Shown here piece after piece: positions 7,503-14,926 of a stretch of 14,926 nt of DNA. Within the stretch, counting starts at the first letter, position 1. Every line of letters starts with the position of its first letter. Source of the DNA: Fidelibacterota bacterium. Its GTDB lineage: Bacteria; Fidelibacterota; UBA8477; JABMPR01. Location of the stretch: assembly GCA_030595455.1 (NCBI GenBank), contig JAUVDF010000005.1, positions 1-14,926 on the forward strand, written 5' to 3'. Made by a program: the position numbers and the translations under genes. The notes beneath the pieces are model-generated. The model saw only the letters and a program-made list of their open reading frames with translations. It was not told the DNA's origin and did not search any database.

Positions 7503-10500
7503 TTGCTTAATAAATCTGTAGTCAACGACTTTACCGAGATAACGATCCGTCTGGCCTCACCGGAAAAGATTCTTCGCGAATCCCGTGGTGAGATTTTCAA
7601 GCCGGAAACCATTAATTACCGTACTTACAAGCCTGAGAAAGATGGTTTGTTTTGTGAACGCATCTTTGGTCCTGTAAAGGATTGGGAGTGTCACTGTGGT
7701 AAATATAAGCGGATTCGCTATAAGGGAATTATTTGTGATCGCTGCGGGGTTGAAGTAACCCGCAAAAAGGTCCGTCGCGAACGTATGGGGCATATCACCC
7801 TGGCTGTTCCGGTCGTGCATACCTGGTACCTGAGATCAATCCCGTCAACCCTGGCTCATACCCTGGGAATGACTTCGAAGAATCTGGAACGTATTATTTA
7901 TTATGAATCATACGTTGTTATCGCTCCCGGTAAAGCTGATGTAGAGTCTGGAGAGATTCTAGATGAAGAAGATTTTATAGAATTAGATGCTATTTACGGT
8001 CCTGATGCTCTGGGAGCAGATGAAGAAGACGTTTTCGTTGCCAAAACTGGTGGTGAAGCTATTCTTTCAATGCTTCGTGATCTGGAAATTAGAAAGATCA
8101 TGATCGAGCTGAAAGAGATTGTTAAGACTACCAGAAGTCAGCAGAAAAAGGCTGATGCTCTGAAACGTCTTAGAATGATCAAGGCTTTTGATACGGTCGC
8201 CAGCGATGTACCCAATCGTCCTGAATGGATGGTTCTTACCATTTTACCAGTAATTCCACCTGAATTGCGCCCCTTGGTGCCTCTGGATGGTGGACGATTT
8301 GCTGCTTCCGATCTTAATGACCTTTATCGTCGCGTTATTATCCGAAATAACCGTTTACGTCAACTGATGGAGATCAAGGCTCCTGATGTGATTTTGAGAA
8401 ACGAAAAGCGTATGCTGCAGGAATCAGTAGATTCACTGTTTGACAATAGTCGCAAGCAGAGCGCCGTTCGTTCAGGAACACGTCGTCCATTGAAATCTCT
8501 TTCTGATATGTTGTCCGGTAAACAGGGACGTTTCCGTCAGAATCTGTTGGGTAAACGTGTTGATTATTCAGGTCGTTCAGTAATTGTTGTGGGACCGAAT
8601 CTAAGACTGCACGAGTGCGGTATCCCCAAAGAAATGGCGATTGAATTATTTAAACCACACATCATTTCCGAGTTACTGGTTCGCAGCTATGCCAAAACGC
8701 CTAAACAGGCTAAGGTTATGGTTGAAGAAAAGATGCCGGAAATTTATGATGTGCTTGAATATGTAGTAAAAGATCACCCCGTTATGCTTAACCGAGCACC
8801 AACCTTGCACCGTTTGGGTATCCAGGCCTTCCAGCCTGTATTGATCAACGGTCGCGCTATCCGCTTGCATCCGCTTGTGTGTTCAGCTTTTAATGCTGAC
8901 TTTGATGGTGATCAGATGGCAGTTCACCTGCCCCTGTCACCAGAAGCAATTACTGAAGCACGTATGCTGATGTTGTCTAGTCATAATATTTTGCATCCTG
9001 CTCACGGTTCGCCGATTACTATTCCTTCACAGGATATGGTTCTGGGTTGCTACTATATGACTAAGCTTCGTCCTGGTGCCATGGGTGAGGGTATGACTTT
9101 TAGTAAGCCAGACGAGGCTCAGCTGGCTGTTGCCAATAAATATCTTGATCTGCATGCTAAGATCAAAGTTCGTTTAAATGGTGAGCTCATAGAGACCACA
9201 GCTGGTCGTCTTTTGTTAAACACTGTTTTACCGGCTGATTATCCATTTATTAATGAATTAATCACCAAGAAGAGCCTTGAGAAGTTGATTAGTGATGTTA
9301 TGCGCTTCGCTGGTAACTACCATACTGTATTATTCCTGGATGCACTTAAGAAGCTTGGCTTTGAATATGCCACCAAGAGTGGTGTTTCAATTGGTTTAGC
9401 CGATATTCTGATACCTGGAAAAAAAGAAGCACTGCTTGAGCGTTCTACCAAAGAAGTTGATAAAGTCAACGCTGACCGTAAAGCCGGTTGGTTAACTGAG
9501 GGTGAACGCTACAACAAGGTGTTGGATATTTGGACGCACACCACCAACCAGGTTGCTGGAATGATGATGGATGAGTTGAGTGCCGCTGATCATGGTTTCA
9601 ACTCAGTCTATATGATGGCTGATTCTGGAGCTCGTGGATCATCAGATCAGATTAAACAGCTCGCTGGTATGCGTGGTTTGATGGCTAAGCCACAGAAATC
9701 CTTGAAAGGTAGTCAAGGGGAGATTATTGAAACCCCGATTACTTCCAATTTCAAGGAAGGTTTATCTGTACTGGAATACTTTATTTCTACTCACGGTGCT
9801 CGTAAGGGACTAGCTGATACTGCTCTTAAAACAGCTGATGCTGGATATCTGACCCGTCGTTTGGTTGATGTGGCTCAGGATGTAGTTATCCGTTTGGAAG
9901 ATTGTGGTACGATCAAAGGAATTGATGTAAAAGCCTTAAAGCAGGGTGAAGATGTAATTGAGCCCTTGCGCGATCGTATTAAAGGTCGGGTTTTACAGGA
10001 AGATGTCTTTGATCCGATCACAGATGATATGATTGCTGAAGTCGGTAGTCTCGTTGATGAAGCACTAGCACTTCAAATCTCAGAATCCAATGTTGAAAAA
10101 GTTCGTATTCGTTCCGTATTGACCTGTGAGGCTGAATTTGGTGTTTGCGCGAAGTGTTATGGTCGCAATATGTCAACTGCAAAACTGGTAAACGCTGGTG
10201 AAGCAGTTGGTATTATGGCTGCTCAGGCAATTGGTGAGCCTGGTACTCAGCTGACGCTACGTACTTTCCATATTGGTGGTACTGCTTCACGTATTATTGA
10301 AGAGAGTGAACTGGCTGCTAAGCATGCTGGTGTTATTCGCTATTCATCTGGTTTACGGGTAACTAAAGAGACGAAAGACCTTGGTCGCATTTCTCTAGTT
10401 CGTAATAACTATATGGAGATCATCGATGAGAATAACCGGGTTCTGACTCGCGCCAACGTTCCCTATGCCAGTGTTGTAGAAGTGGCTGATGGAGAAACGG

Positions 10501-11765
10501 TGACCAAGGGTCAAGGACTGGTTCGTTGGGATCCACGTACTGATTTTATTATTGCTCAGAGTCCTGGAACTATCCGCTTTGTGGAAATCGTTGAGGACAT
10601 GACTTATGTTGAAGAGTCCGGAGAGTCTGGTAAAGTAGAACGGACTATTACTGATGCCCGCGGTATGCGGATGACGCCTCGTGTCGAGATTGTTGACGCT
10701 GACGGTAATGTCATTGGTAAAGATGTTGTTCTGCCAGTTGGTGCTGTTTTGACTGTTGAAAATGATCAAAAAATCGCTGCCGGTACTACTTTAGCAAAAT
10801 TCCTCAAGGGTAAATCTAGAACTGCTGATATTACCGGTGGTTTGCCACGTGTCGCTGAGCTGTTTGAAGCTCGGAATCCATCAGATCCTTCTGTTGTGAC
10901 AGAGGTCGCTGGACAGGTACACTATGGTGACCTGAAACGTGGTGTCCGTACCATTCTTGTTGAAACACCTGATAATGTAAAATATGAATACTCCATTCCA
11001 TATGGTCGTCATATCATTGTTCTGGATGGTGATTTTATTCAGGCTGGTGACAGACTATGTGAAGGCCCCGTTGCCCCGAAAGATATTCTGCGTATTAAGG
11101 GTGAACGCGAGGTTCAGGAATACTTGGTTAACGAGATTCAGGAAGTTTACCGTTTACAGGGTGTGCGTATTAATGATAAGCACATTGAAACCATTGTACG
11201 TCAGATGATGCAGAAAATACAGGTTGAGAATCCTGGAGACACACAATTCCTACATCAGGACCGTGTGGACAAGTTCAAGTTCGCAGCTGAGAATGAGAGA
11301 GTACTTGCCCAGGTTGTTGTAGAACAAGCCGGTGAGTCTGAATATACTGAACATCAGCTAGTGGATCGTGCTGAGATGAAAGAAGCAGTGGCTGAACTGA
11401 AGAAGAACAAAGCAGTTCTGCCGGAATATCGTGATGGTGAACCAGCAACGCATACACCACTCTTGTTAGGTATCACTAGAGCTTCTTTAAATACAGAAAG
11501 TATCTTTTCGGCCGCTTCATTCCAGGAAACCACTCGCGTGCTGACGAATGCTGCTATCAATGCTAAAACAGATACGCTGCGTGGTTTAAAAGAAAACATT
11601 ATTGTTGGTCGCTTGATTCCTGCTGGAACTGGCCTTGCTAAATATGGCAAGATCACGGCAGAGGGACCAGTGAATGAAATTGCGGAACAAGTATTAGAAG
11701 TCAGGAAAAAACGCGAAGAAGCCAAGGTTTTTTCTAGAGAAAATTCAGAGCCCGAAAGTGAATAA
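7503..11765 (+). CDS. rpoC: DNA-directed RNA polymerase subunit beta'
   Basis: Beta' is the clamp and catalytic subunit of RNA polymerase. The 1420-residue product carries the N-terminal zinc ribbon (C63, C65, C78, C81) and the clamp-helix region that binds sigma (RRVIIRNNRLRQL). The catalytic NADFDGD is at 464-470, with Mg-binding D466, D468 and D470. The second zinc site is C801, C875, C882 and C885. The bridge/trigger region (905-928) reads GEPGTQLTLRTFHIGG, with L919 where E. coli has Met932 and H923 matching His936. An insertion of about 175 residues (roughly 930-1106) splits the trigger loop, comparable to SI3, found in Proteobacteria, Bacteroidetes and relatives. The sequence resumes with TADITGGLPRVAELFEAR and ends in an acidic tail. 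TTG start. No terminator follows; the rpsL promoter lies just after the stop. Confidence 0.99.
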   Translation: MLNKSVVNDFTEITIRLASPEKILRESRGEIFKPETINYRTYKPEKDGLFCERIFGPVKDWECHCGKYKRIRYKGIICDRCGVEVTRKKVRRERMGHITLAVPVVHTWYLRSIPSTLAHTLGMTSKNLERIIYYESYVVIAPGKADVESGEILDEEDFIELDAIYGPDALGADEEDVFVAKTGGEAILSMLRDLEIRKIMIELKEIVKTTRSQQKKADALKRLRMIKAFDTVASDVPNRPEWMVLTILPVIPPELRPLVPLDGGRFAASDLNDLYRRVIIRNNRLRQLMEIKAPDVILRNEKRMLQESVDSLFDNSRKQSAVRSGTRRPLKSLSDMLSGKQGRFRQNLLGKRVDYSGRSVIVVGPNLRLHECGIPKEMAIELFKPHIISELLVRSYAKTPKQAKVMVEEKMPEIYDVLEYVVKDHPVMLNRAPTLHRLGIQAFQPVLINGRAIRLHPLVCSAFNADFDGDQMAVHLPLSPEAITEARMLMLSSHNILHPAHGSPITIPSQDMVLGCYYMTKLRPGAMGEGMTFSKPDEAQLAVANKYLDLHAKIKVRLNGELIETTAGRLLLNTVLPADYPFINELITKKSLEKLISDVMRFAGNYHTVLFLDALKKLGFEYATKSGVSIGLADILIPGKKEALLERSTKEVDKVNADRKAGWLTEGERYNKVLDIWTHTTNQVAGMMMDELSAADHGFNSVYMMADSGARGSSDQIKQLAGMRGLMAKPQKSLKGSQGEIIETPITSNFKEGLSVLEYFISTHGARKGLADTALKTADAGYLTRRLVDVAQDVVIRLEDCGTIKGIDVKALKQGEDVIEPLRDRIKGRVLQEDVFDPITDDMIAEVGSLVDEALALQISESNVEKVRIRSVLTCEAEFGVCAKCYGRNMSTAKLVNAGEAVGIMAAQAIGEPGTQLTLRTFHIGGTASRIIEESELAAKHAGVIRYSSGLRVTKETKDLGRISLVRNNYMEIIDENNRVLTRANVPYASVVEVADGETVTKGQGLVRWDPRTDFIIAQSPGTIRFVEIVEDMTYVEESGESGKVERTITDARGMRMTPRVEIVDADGNVIGKDVVLPVGAVLTVENDQKIAAGTTLAKFLKGKSRTADITGGLPRVAELFEARNPSDPSVVTEVAGQVHYGDLKRGVRTILVETPDNVKYEYSIPYGRHIIVLDGDFIQAGDRLCEGPVAPKDILRIKGEREVQEYLVNEIQEVYRLQGVRINDKHIETIVRQMMQKIQVENPGDTQFLHQDRVDKFKFAAENERVLAQVVVEQAGESEYTEHQLVDRAEMKEAVAELKKNKAVLPEYRDGEPATHTPLLLGITRASLNTESIFSAASFQETTRVLTNAAINAKTDTLRGLKENIIVGRLIPAGTGLAKYGKITAEGPVNEIAEQVLEVRKKREEAKVFSRENSEPESE

Positions 11766-11771
11766 ATGACC

Positions 11772-11800
11772 TTGACTGATCATGGGTCTGAAATTATACT
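11772..11800 (+). promoter_or_regulatory. Sigma70-type promoter for rpsL-rpsG-fusA-tuf
   Basis: TTGACT (11772-11777) and TATACT (11795-11800), each matching the consensus at five of six positions, are separated by an optimal 17 bases. The element sits wholly in the 60-base gap between rpoC and rpsL, starting 7 bases after the rpoC stop. Transcription would begin near 11807, leaving a leader of about 19 bases with the Shine-Dalgarno AAAAGGAG (11813-11820). No transcript data are available; readthrough from rpoC is also possible because no terminator intervenes. Confidence 0.75.
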
Positions 11801-11825
11801 GTGCGGCTTTTTAAAAGGAGATTAA

Positions 11826-12200
11826 ATGCCCACGATTAATCAATTGGTGCGAAAAGGCAGAAAAAGCCTTGTTAAGAAGAAAAAAGCACCAGCATTGCAG
11901 TCATGTCCTCAACGTAGAGGCGTGTGTACAAGAGTTTACACCACTACCCCGAAAAAGCCGAACTCGGCACTTCGGAAGGTAGCGCGTGTCCGTTTAGCTA
12001 ACGGTATTGAAGTGACGGCCTATATACCTGGAGAAGGTCACAATTTACAGGAACACTCAATTGTATTAATTGAAGGTGGTCGTGTAAAGGATTTACCAGG
12101 TGTTCGCTATCACATTATTCGTGGCACATTGGATACTGCCGGTGTTGAAAATCGTAGAACAAGTCGTTCACGCTACGGCGCAAAACGACCAAAATCATAA
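11826..12200 (+). CDS. rpsL: 30S ribosomal protein S12
   Basis: S12 lies at the decoding centre of the small subunit and influences accuracy. The 124 residues are the standard bacterial length: [13 protein letters not shown] start, [17 protein letters not shown] core, [22 protein letters not shown] and an ARRP-like basic end (GAKRPKS). Residues tied to streptomycin resistance elsewhere are wild type here: K43 and K44 in PKKPNS, and K88. D89, methylthiolated in some bacteria, is also present. A strong Shine-Dalgarno AAAAGGAG lies 5 bases before the ATG, and a near-consensus promoter just upstream suggests this is the first gene of the str operon, as well as a possible readthrough target of rpoBC. 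Confidence 0.99.
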   Translation: MPTINQLVRKGRKSLVKKKKAPALQSCPQRRGVCTRVYTTTPKKPNSALRKVARVRLANGIEVTAYIPGEGHNLQEHSIVLIEGGRVKDLPGVRYHIIRGTLDTAGVENRRTSRSRYGAKRPKS

Positions 12201-12212
12201 GACTATTGACTG

Positions 12213-12677
12213 ATGCGTAGACGTAGACCAGAAAAAAGAAGTATTTTGCCCGATCCTGTATATGGTGATGTGGGTGTTGCTCGTTTTGTCAACTACCTCA
12301 TGGAGCGTGGCAAAAAGGGTTTGAGTGAAAGAATCCTATATGGTGCTTTTGATATTATGAAAAGCAAAACCAAAAGTGATCCTTTGGAGCTATTTAAAAA
12401 AGCAATAGAGAATGTAGGTCCTATTGTCGAGGTGAAATCTAAACGAGTTGGTGGTGCTACCTATCAGGTGCCCATTGAAGTTCGTGCCAATCGCCGTCAG
12501 GCTTTGGCTTATCGCTGGATTATCTCTTATGCTAAAAAACGCTCCCAAAAAACTATGGCTGAGAAATTGGCTGCTGAGTTAATAGGTGCTGCCAATAGTG
12601 AGGGCGGTGCAATTAAAAAACGTGAAGATACTCATCGTATGGCCGAGGCAAATAAAGCCTTCGCTCATTTTAGGTAA
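12213..12677 (+). CDS. rpsG: 30S ribosomal protein S7
   Basis: S7 is a primary 16S rRNA binder that nucleates assembly of the 30S head and contacts tRNA in the E site. The 154-residue product shows the N-terminal basic run [15 protein letters not shown], then [17 protein letters not shown], the [19 protein letters not shown] signature (about 73-91), RQALAYRWI and the [19 protein letters not shown] end. It lies 12 bases after rpsL. No Shine-Dalgarno sequence is visible before the ATG, so translation probably depends on coupling to rpsL. The gap is also too short for the S7 operator known between these genes in E. coli. fusA follows after 3 bases. Confidence 0.99.
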   Translation: MRRRRPEKRSILPDPVYGDVGVARFVNYLMERGKKGLSERILYGAFDIMKSKTKSDPLELFKKAIENVGPIVEVKSKRVGGATYQVPIEVRANRRQALAYRWIISYAKKRSQKTMAEKLAAELIGAANSEGGAIKKREDTHRMAEANKAFAHFR

Positions 12678-12680
12678 ACA

Positions 12681-14753
12681 GTGAAGAATACTGATCTAAA
12701 TAACGTAAGAAATATTGGCATCATGGCTCACATTGATGCTGGTAAGACTACAACTACTGAGCGTATCCTTTACTATACTGGCCGTACCCATCGTATTGGC
12801 GAGGTGCATGATGGCGCCGCTACCATGGATTGGATGGAGCAGGAACGTGAACGTGGAATTACGATTACTTCTGCTGCTACTACAGCTTTTTGGGATGACC
12901 ATCGCATTAATATTATTGATACCCCTGGCCACGTTGATTTTACGGTAGAGGTTGAACGCAGTCTGCGTGTACTTGATGGAGCCGTTGCTCTGTTTTGTGC
13001 GGTAGGTGGTGTTGAGCCACAAAGTGAAACTGTATGGCGTCAGGCTGATAAATATGGTGTTCCCCGGATCGCCTTTGTTAATAAAATGGATAGAACAGGT
13101 GCAGACTTTTACCACGTTCTGGAAATGATTAAAAAACGGCTCGGTGCAAATCCAGTCCCCATCGTTTTACCGATCGGGGCAGGTGATATGTTCACTGGTC
13201 TTATCGACCTGCTCAGTATGAAAGCAATTCTATATAATGATAGCTCCCTAGGAGCTCATTTTGAATATAGTGATATCCCTAAGGATATGATTGAGAAGGC
13301 TGAAGAGTATCGCCATCACTTGATTGAAGAAGTGGCTAGCTATGATGATTCTCTGCTTGAGAAGTATCTGGAAGGTATTGAATTAGAGCCTGAAGAAGTT
13401 CGTGCTGCTATTCGTGCTGCTACGCTTGATGGTTCTATGATCCCAACTATGGTTGGGTCTGCCTTTAAGAATAAAGGTGTTCAAAGACTACTTGATGCTA
13501 TTATTGATTACCTGCCTTCCCCAGTGGATTTACCTCCAGTCGAAGGTCATGATATTGATGATAGTGAGAAGGTGATTAGCCGTAAAGCAGATGAGAATGA
13601 ACCCTTTGCTGCTTTAGCATTTAAGATCATGACTGACCCTTATGTGGGTAAGTTAACCTTCTTTCGTGTTTATTCCGGCTCGGTTAAGACTGGAGATTCA
13701 GTGCTTAACTCGATTAGTGGGAAAAGAGAGCGTGTCGGTCGTCTGATGGTCATGCACTCGATTAAACGTGAAGAGCGGGACGTAATTTATGCCGGTGAAA
13801 TTGCTGCAGCTATTGGTCTGCGTAATACTCGCACCGGAGATACCCTTTGCGATCAGAAACACCCACTGGTATTAGAGTCCATGGACTTCCCTGAACCAGT
13901 TATCTCAGTTGCTATTGAGCCTGAGTCAAAAGCTGATAATGACGCTTTAACAGTTGCCATGTCAAAACTGGCTGAGGAAGATCCTACTTTTCTGGTAAAT
14001 GTTGATCATGATACTGGTCAGACAATTATCCGCGGTATGGGTGAGCTTCACTTAGAGATTATTGTTGACCGTCTTTTAAGAGAATTCAAGGTTAACGCTA
14101 GAGTTGGTACCCCTCAGGTAGCTTATGTTGAGACTATCTCTAAGAAGGTAGAGCAAAACACCAAGTTTTCTCGCCAGACTGGTGGTAAGGGACAATACGG
14201 TCATGTTATGATCCGGGTTGAGCCCAACGAGTCCGGTAAGGGATATCATTTTGAAAATAAAATTGTCGGTGGTTCCATTCCACGTGAATACATCCCCGCT
14301 GTTGATAAAGGTATGCAGGAAGCCCTTAAGAATGGTGTCCTGGCTGGTTATCCCATTATGGATGTTCGTATAGAGCTCTATGATGGTAGCTATCACGATG
14401 TTGATTCTTCAGAAATGGCTTTTAAGATCGCAGGATCTATGGCTATTCAGGCAGCTTGTAAAAAAGCTAATCCAAAACTGATGGAGCCAATGATGGCTGT
14501 AGAAGTTGTGGTCCCTGAGGAATATCTAGGTGATGTGATGGGTGACATTTCTTCACGCCGTGGCAAAGTACAGGGTATGAATCCCCGTAAAGATGCCCAA
14601 GTCGTGAATGCATTTGTACCACTGTCTGAAATGTTTGGATATGCAACGGATCTCCGTTCATTGACCCAGGGTCGTGCTGTGTTTAGTATGCAGTTTGATC
14701 ATTATGGAGTTGTTCCAAATAGTATCGCTGAAAAAGTATTTGAGAAAGCTTAA
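12681..14753 (+). CDS. fusA: Elongation factor G
   Basis: EF-G is the GTPase that drives translocation of mRNA and tRNAs after peptide bond formation and acts with RRF in ribosome recycling. The 690-residue product has P-loop AHIDAGKT (16-23), switch I around [16 protein letters not shown] (80-84), NKMD (134-137) and a GSAFKNKG segment forming G5. Domain II follows ([26 protein letters not shown]), then domains III-V with [13 protein letters not shown], the domain IV loop [11 protein letters not shown] and the domain V end RRGKVQGM. Length and position in the str operon fit canonical EF-G rather than LepA, TetM-type proteins or a divergent EF-G paralogue. The start is GTG, with only a weak AGG (12672-12674) as ribosome-binding site, 3 bases after rpsG, so coupling is likely. 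Confidence 0.98.
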   Translation: MKNTDLNNVRNIGIMAHIDAGKTTTTERILYYTGRTHRIGEVHDGAATMDWMEQERERGITITSAATTAFWDDHRINIIDTPGHVDFTVEVERSLRVLDGAVALFCAVGGVEPQSETVWRQADKYGVPRIAFVNKMDRTGADFYHVLEMIKKRLGANPVPIVLPIGAGDMFTGLIDLLSMKAILYNDSSLGAHFEYSDIPKDMIEKAEEYRHHLIEEVASYDDSLLEKYLEGIELEPEEVRAAIRAATLDGSMIPTMVGSAFKNKGVQRLLDAIIDYLPSPVDLPPVEGHDIDDSEKVISRKADENEPFAALAFKIMTDPYVGKLTFFRVYSGSVKTGDSVLNSISGKRERVGRLMVMHSIKREERDVIYAGEIAAAIGLRNTRTGDTLCDQKHPLVLESMDFPEPVISVAIEPESKADNDALTVAMSKLAEEDPTFLVNVDHDTGQTIIRGMGELHLEIIVDRLLREFKVNARVGTPQVAYVETISKKVEQNTKFSRQTGGKGQYGHVMIRVEPNESGKGYHFENKIVGGSIPREYIPAVDKGMQEALKNGVLAGYPIMDVRIELYDGSYHDVDSSEMAFKIAGSMAIQAACKKANPKLMEPMMAVEVVVPEEYLGDVMGDISSRRGKVQGMNPRKDAQVVNAFVPLSEMFGYATDLRSLTQGRAVFSMQFDHYGVVPNSIAEKVFEKA

Positions 14754-14771
14754 GGCTAAAAAAAGAAGCCT
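14753..14771 (+). other. Weak hairpin between fusA and tuf
   Basis: AGGCT (14753-14757) and AGCCT (14767-14771) can pair around a 9-base A-rich loop. No T-run follows, so it is not an intrinsic terminator; it may be chance or a minor mRNA stem before the tuf ribosome-binding site. Confidence 0.25.
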
Positions 14772-14773
14772 GA

Positions 14774-14926
<153 letters not shown>

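Noticed and set aside
11801-11820. T-run and AAAAG stretch after rpoC considered as a terminator.
   Set aside because: CTTTTTAAAAG is a short AT palindrome without a GC-rich stem before the T-run; the A-run is part of the rpsL ribosome-binding site.

Overview
This window is a conserved housekeeping block of a bacterial chromosome, with every gene on the + strand: 3' part of tuf (EF-Tu) - rpmG - tRNA-Trp - secE - nusG - rplK - rplA - rplJ - rplL - rpoB - rpoC - rpsL - rpsG - fusA - 5' part of a second tuf. It joins the classical beta operon (secE to rpoC) to the str operon (rpsL to tuf). The tuf-rpmG-tRNA-Trp segment sits in front and a second tuf copy closes the block.

The organism is probably Gram-negative. 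Beta' has a large insertion in its trigger loop, beta has a long insertion before its active-site lysines, and the trigger helix reads TLRTFH. The moderate GC content and the tuf-rpmG-trnW-secE order also suggest a lineage in or near the FCB (Bacteroidetes/Chlorobi/Marinimicrobia-like) assemblage. This is inference from remembered family features, not a search result, and no species can be named.

Layout: 1-511, C-terminal EF-Tu. 530-679, L33, a short zinc-ribbon gene. 696-768, tRNA-Trp. 798-1521, SecE and NusG (protein export; transcription elongation). 1536-3608, ribosomal proteins L11, L1, L10 and L7/L12 (GTPase-associated stalk and L1 stalk). 3609-3710, the longest gap, holding a strong hairpin plus a T-run in front of rpoB. 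3711-11765, RNA polymerase beta and beta', both with TTG starts and in the same reading frame. 11766-11825, a near-consensus sigma70-type promoter facing rpsL. 11826-14753, S12, S7 and EF-G. 14786 to the end, N-terminus of the second EF-Tu. No gene-free stretch exceeds about 100 bases.

Together the genes make the core transcription enzyme, its elongation factor, the ribosomal stalk where elongation factors dock, decoding-site proteins and the two main elongation GTPases. No mobile element, CRISPR array, defence system or unknown gene is visible, and I found no undescribed system. The points worth checking are regulatory: the rplL-rpoB attenuator-like hairpin, the promoter before rpsL, a weaker promoter candidate before rplJ, and intergenic spaces too short for the L1, L10 and S7 leader operators known from enterobacteria.
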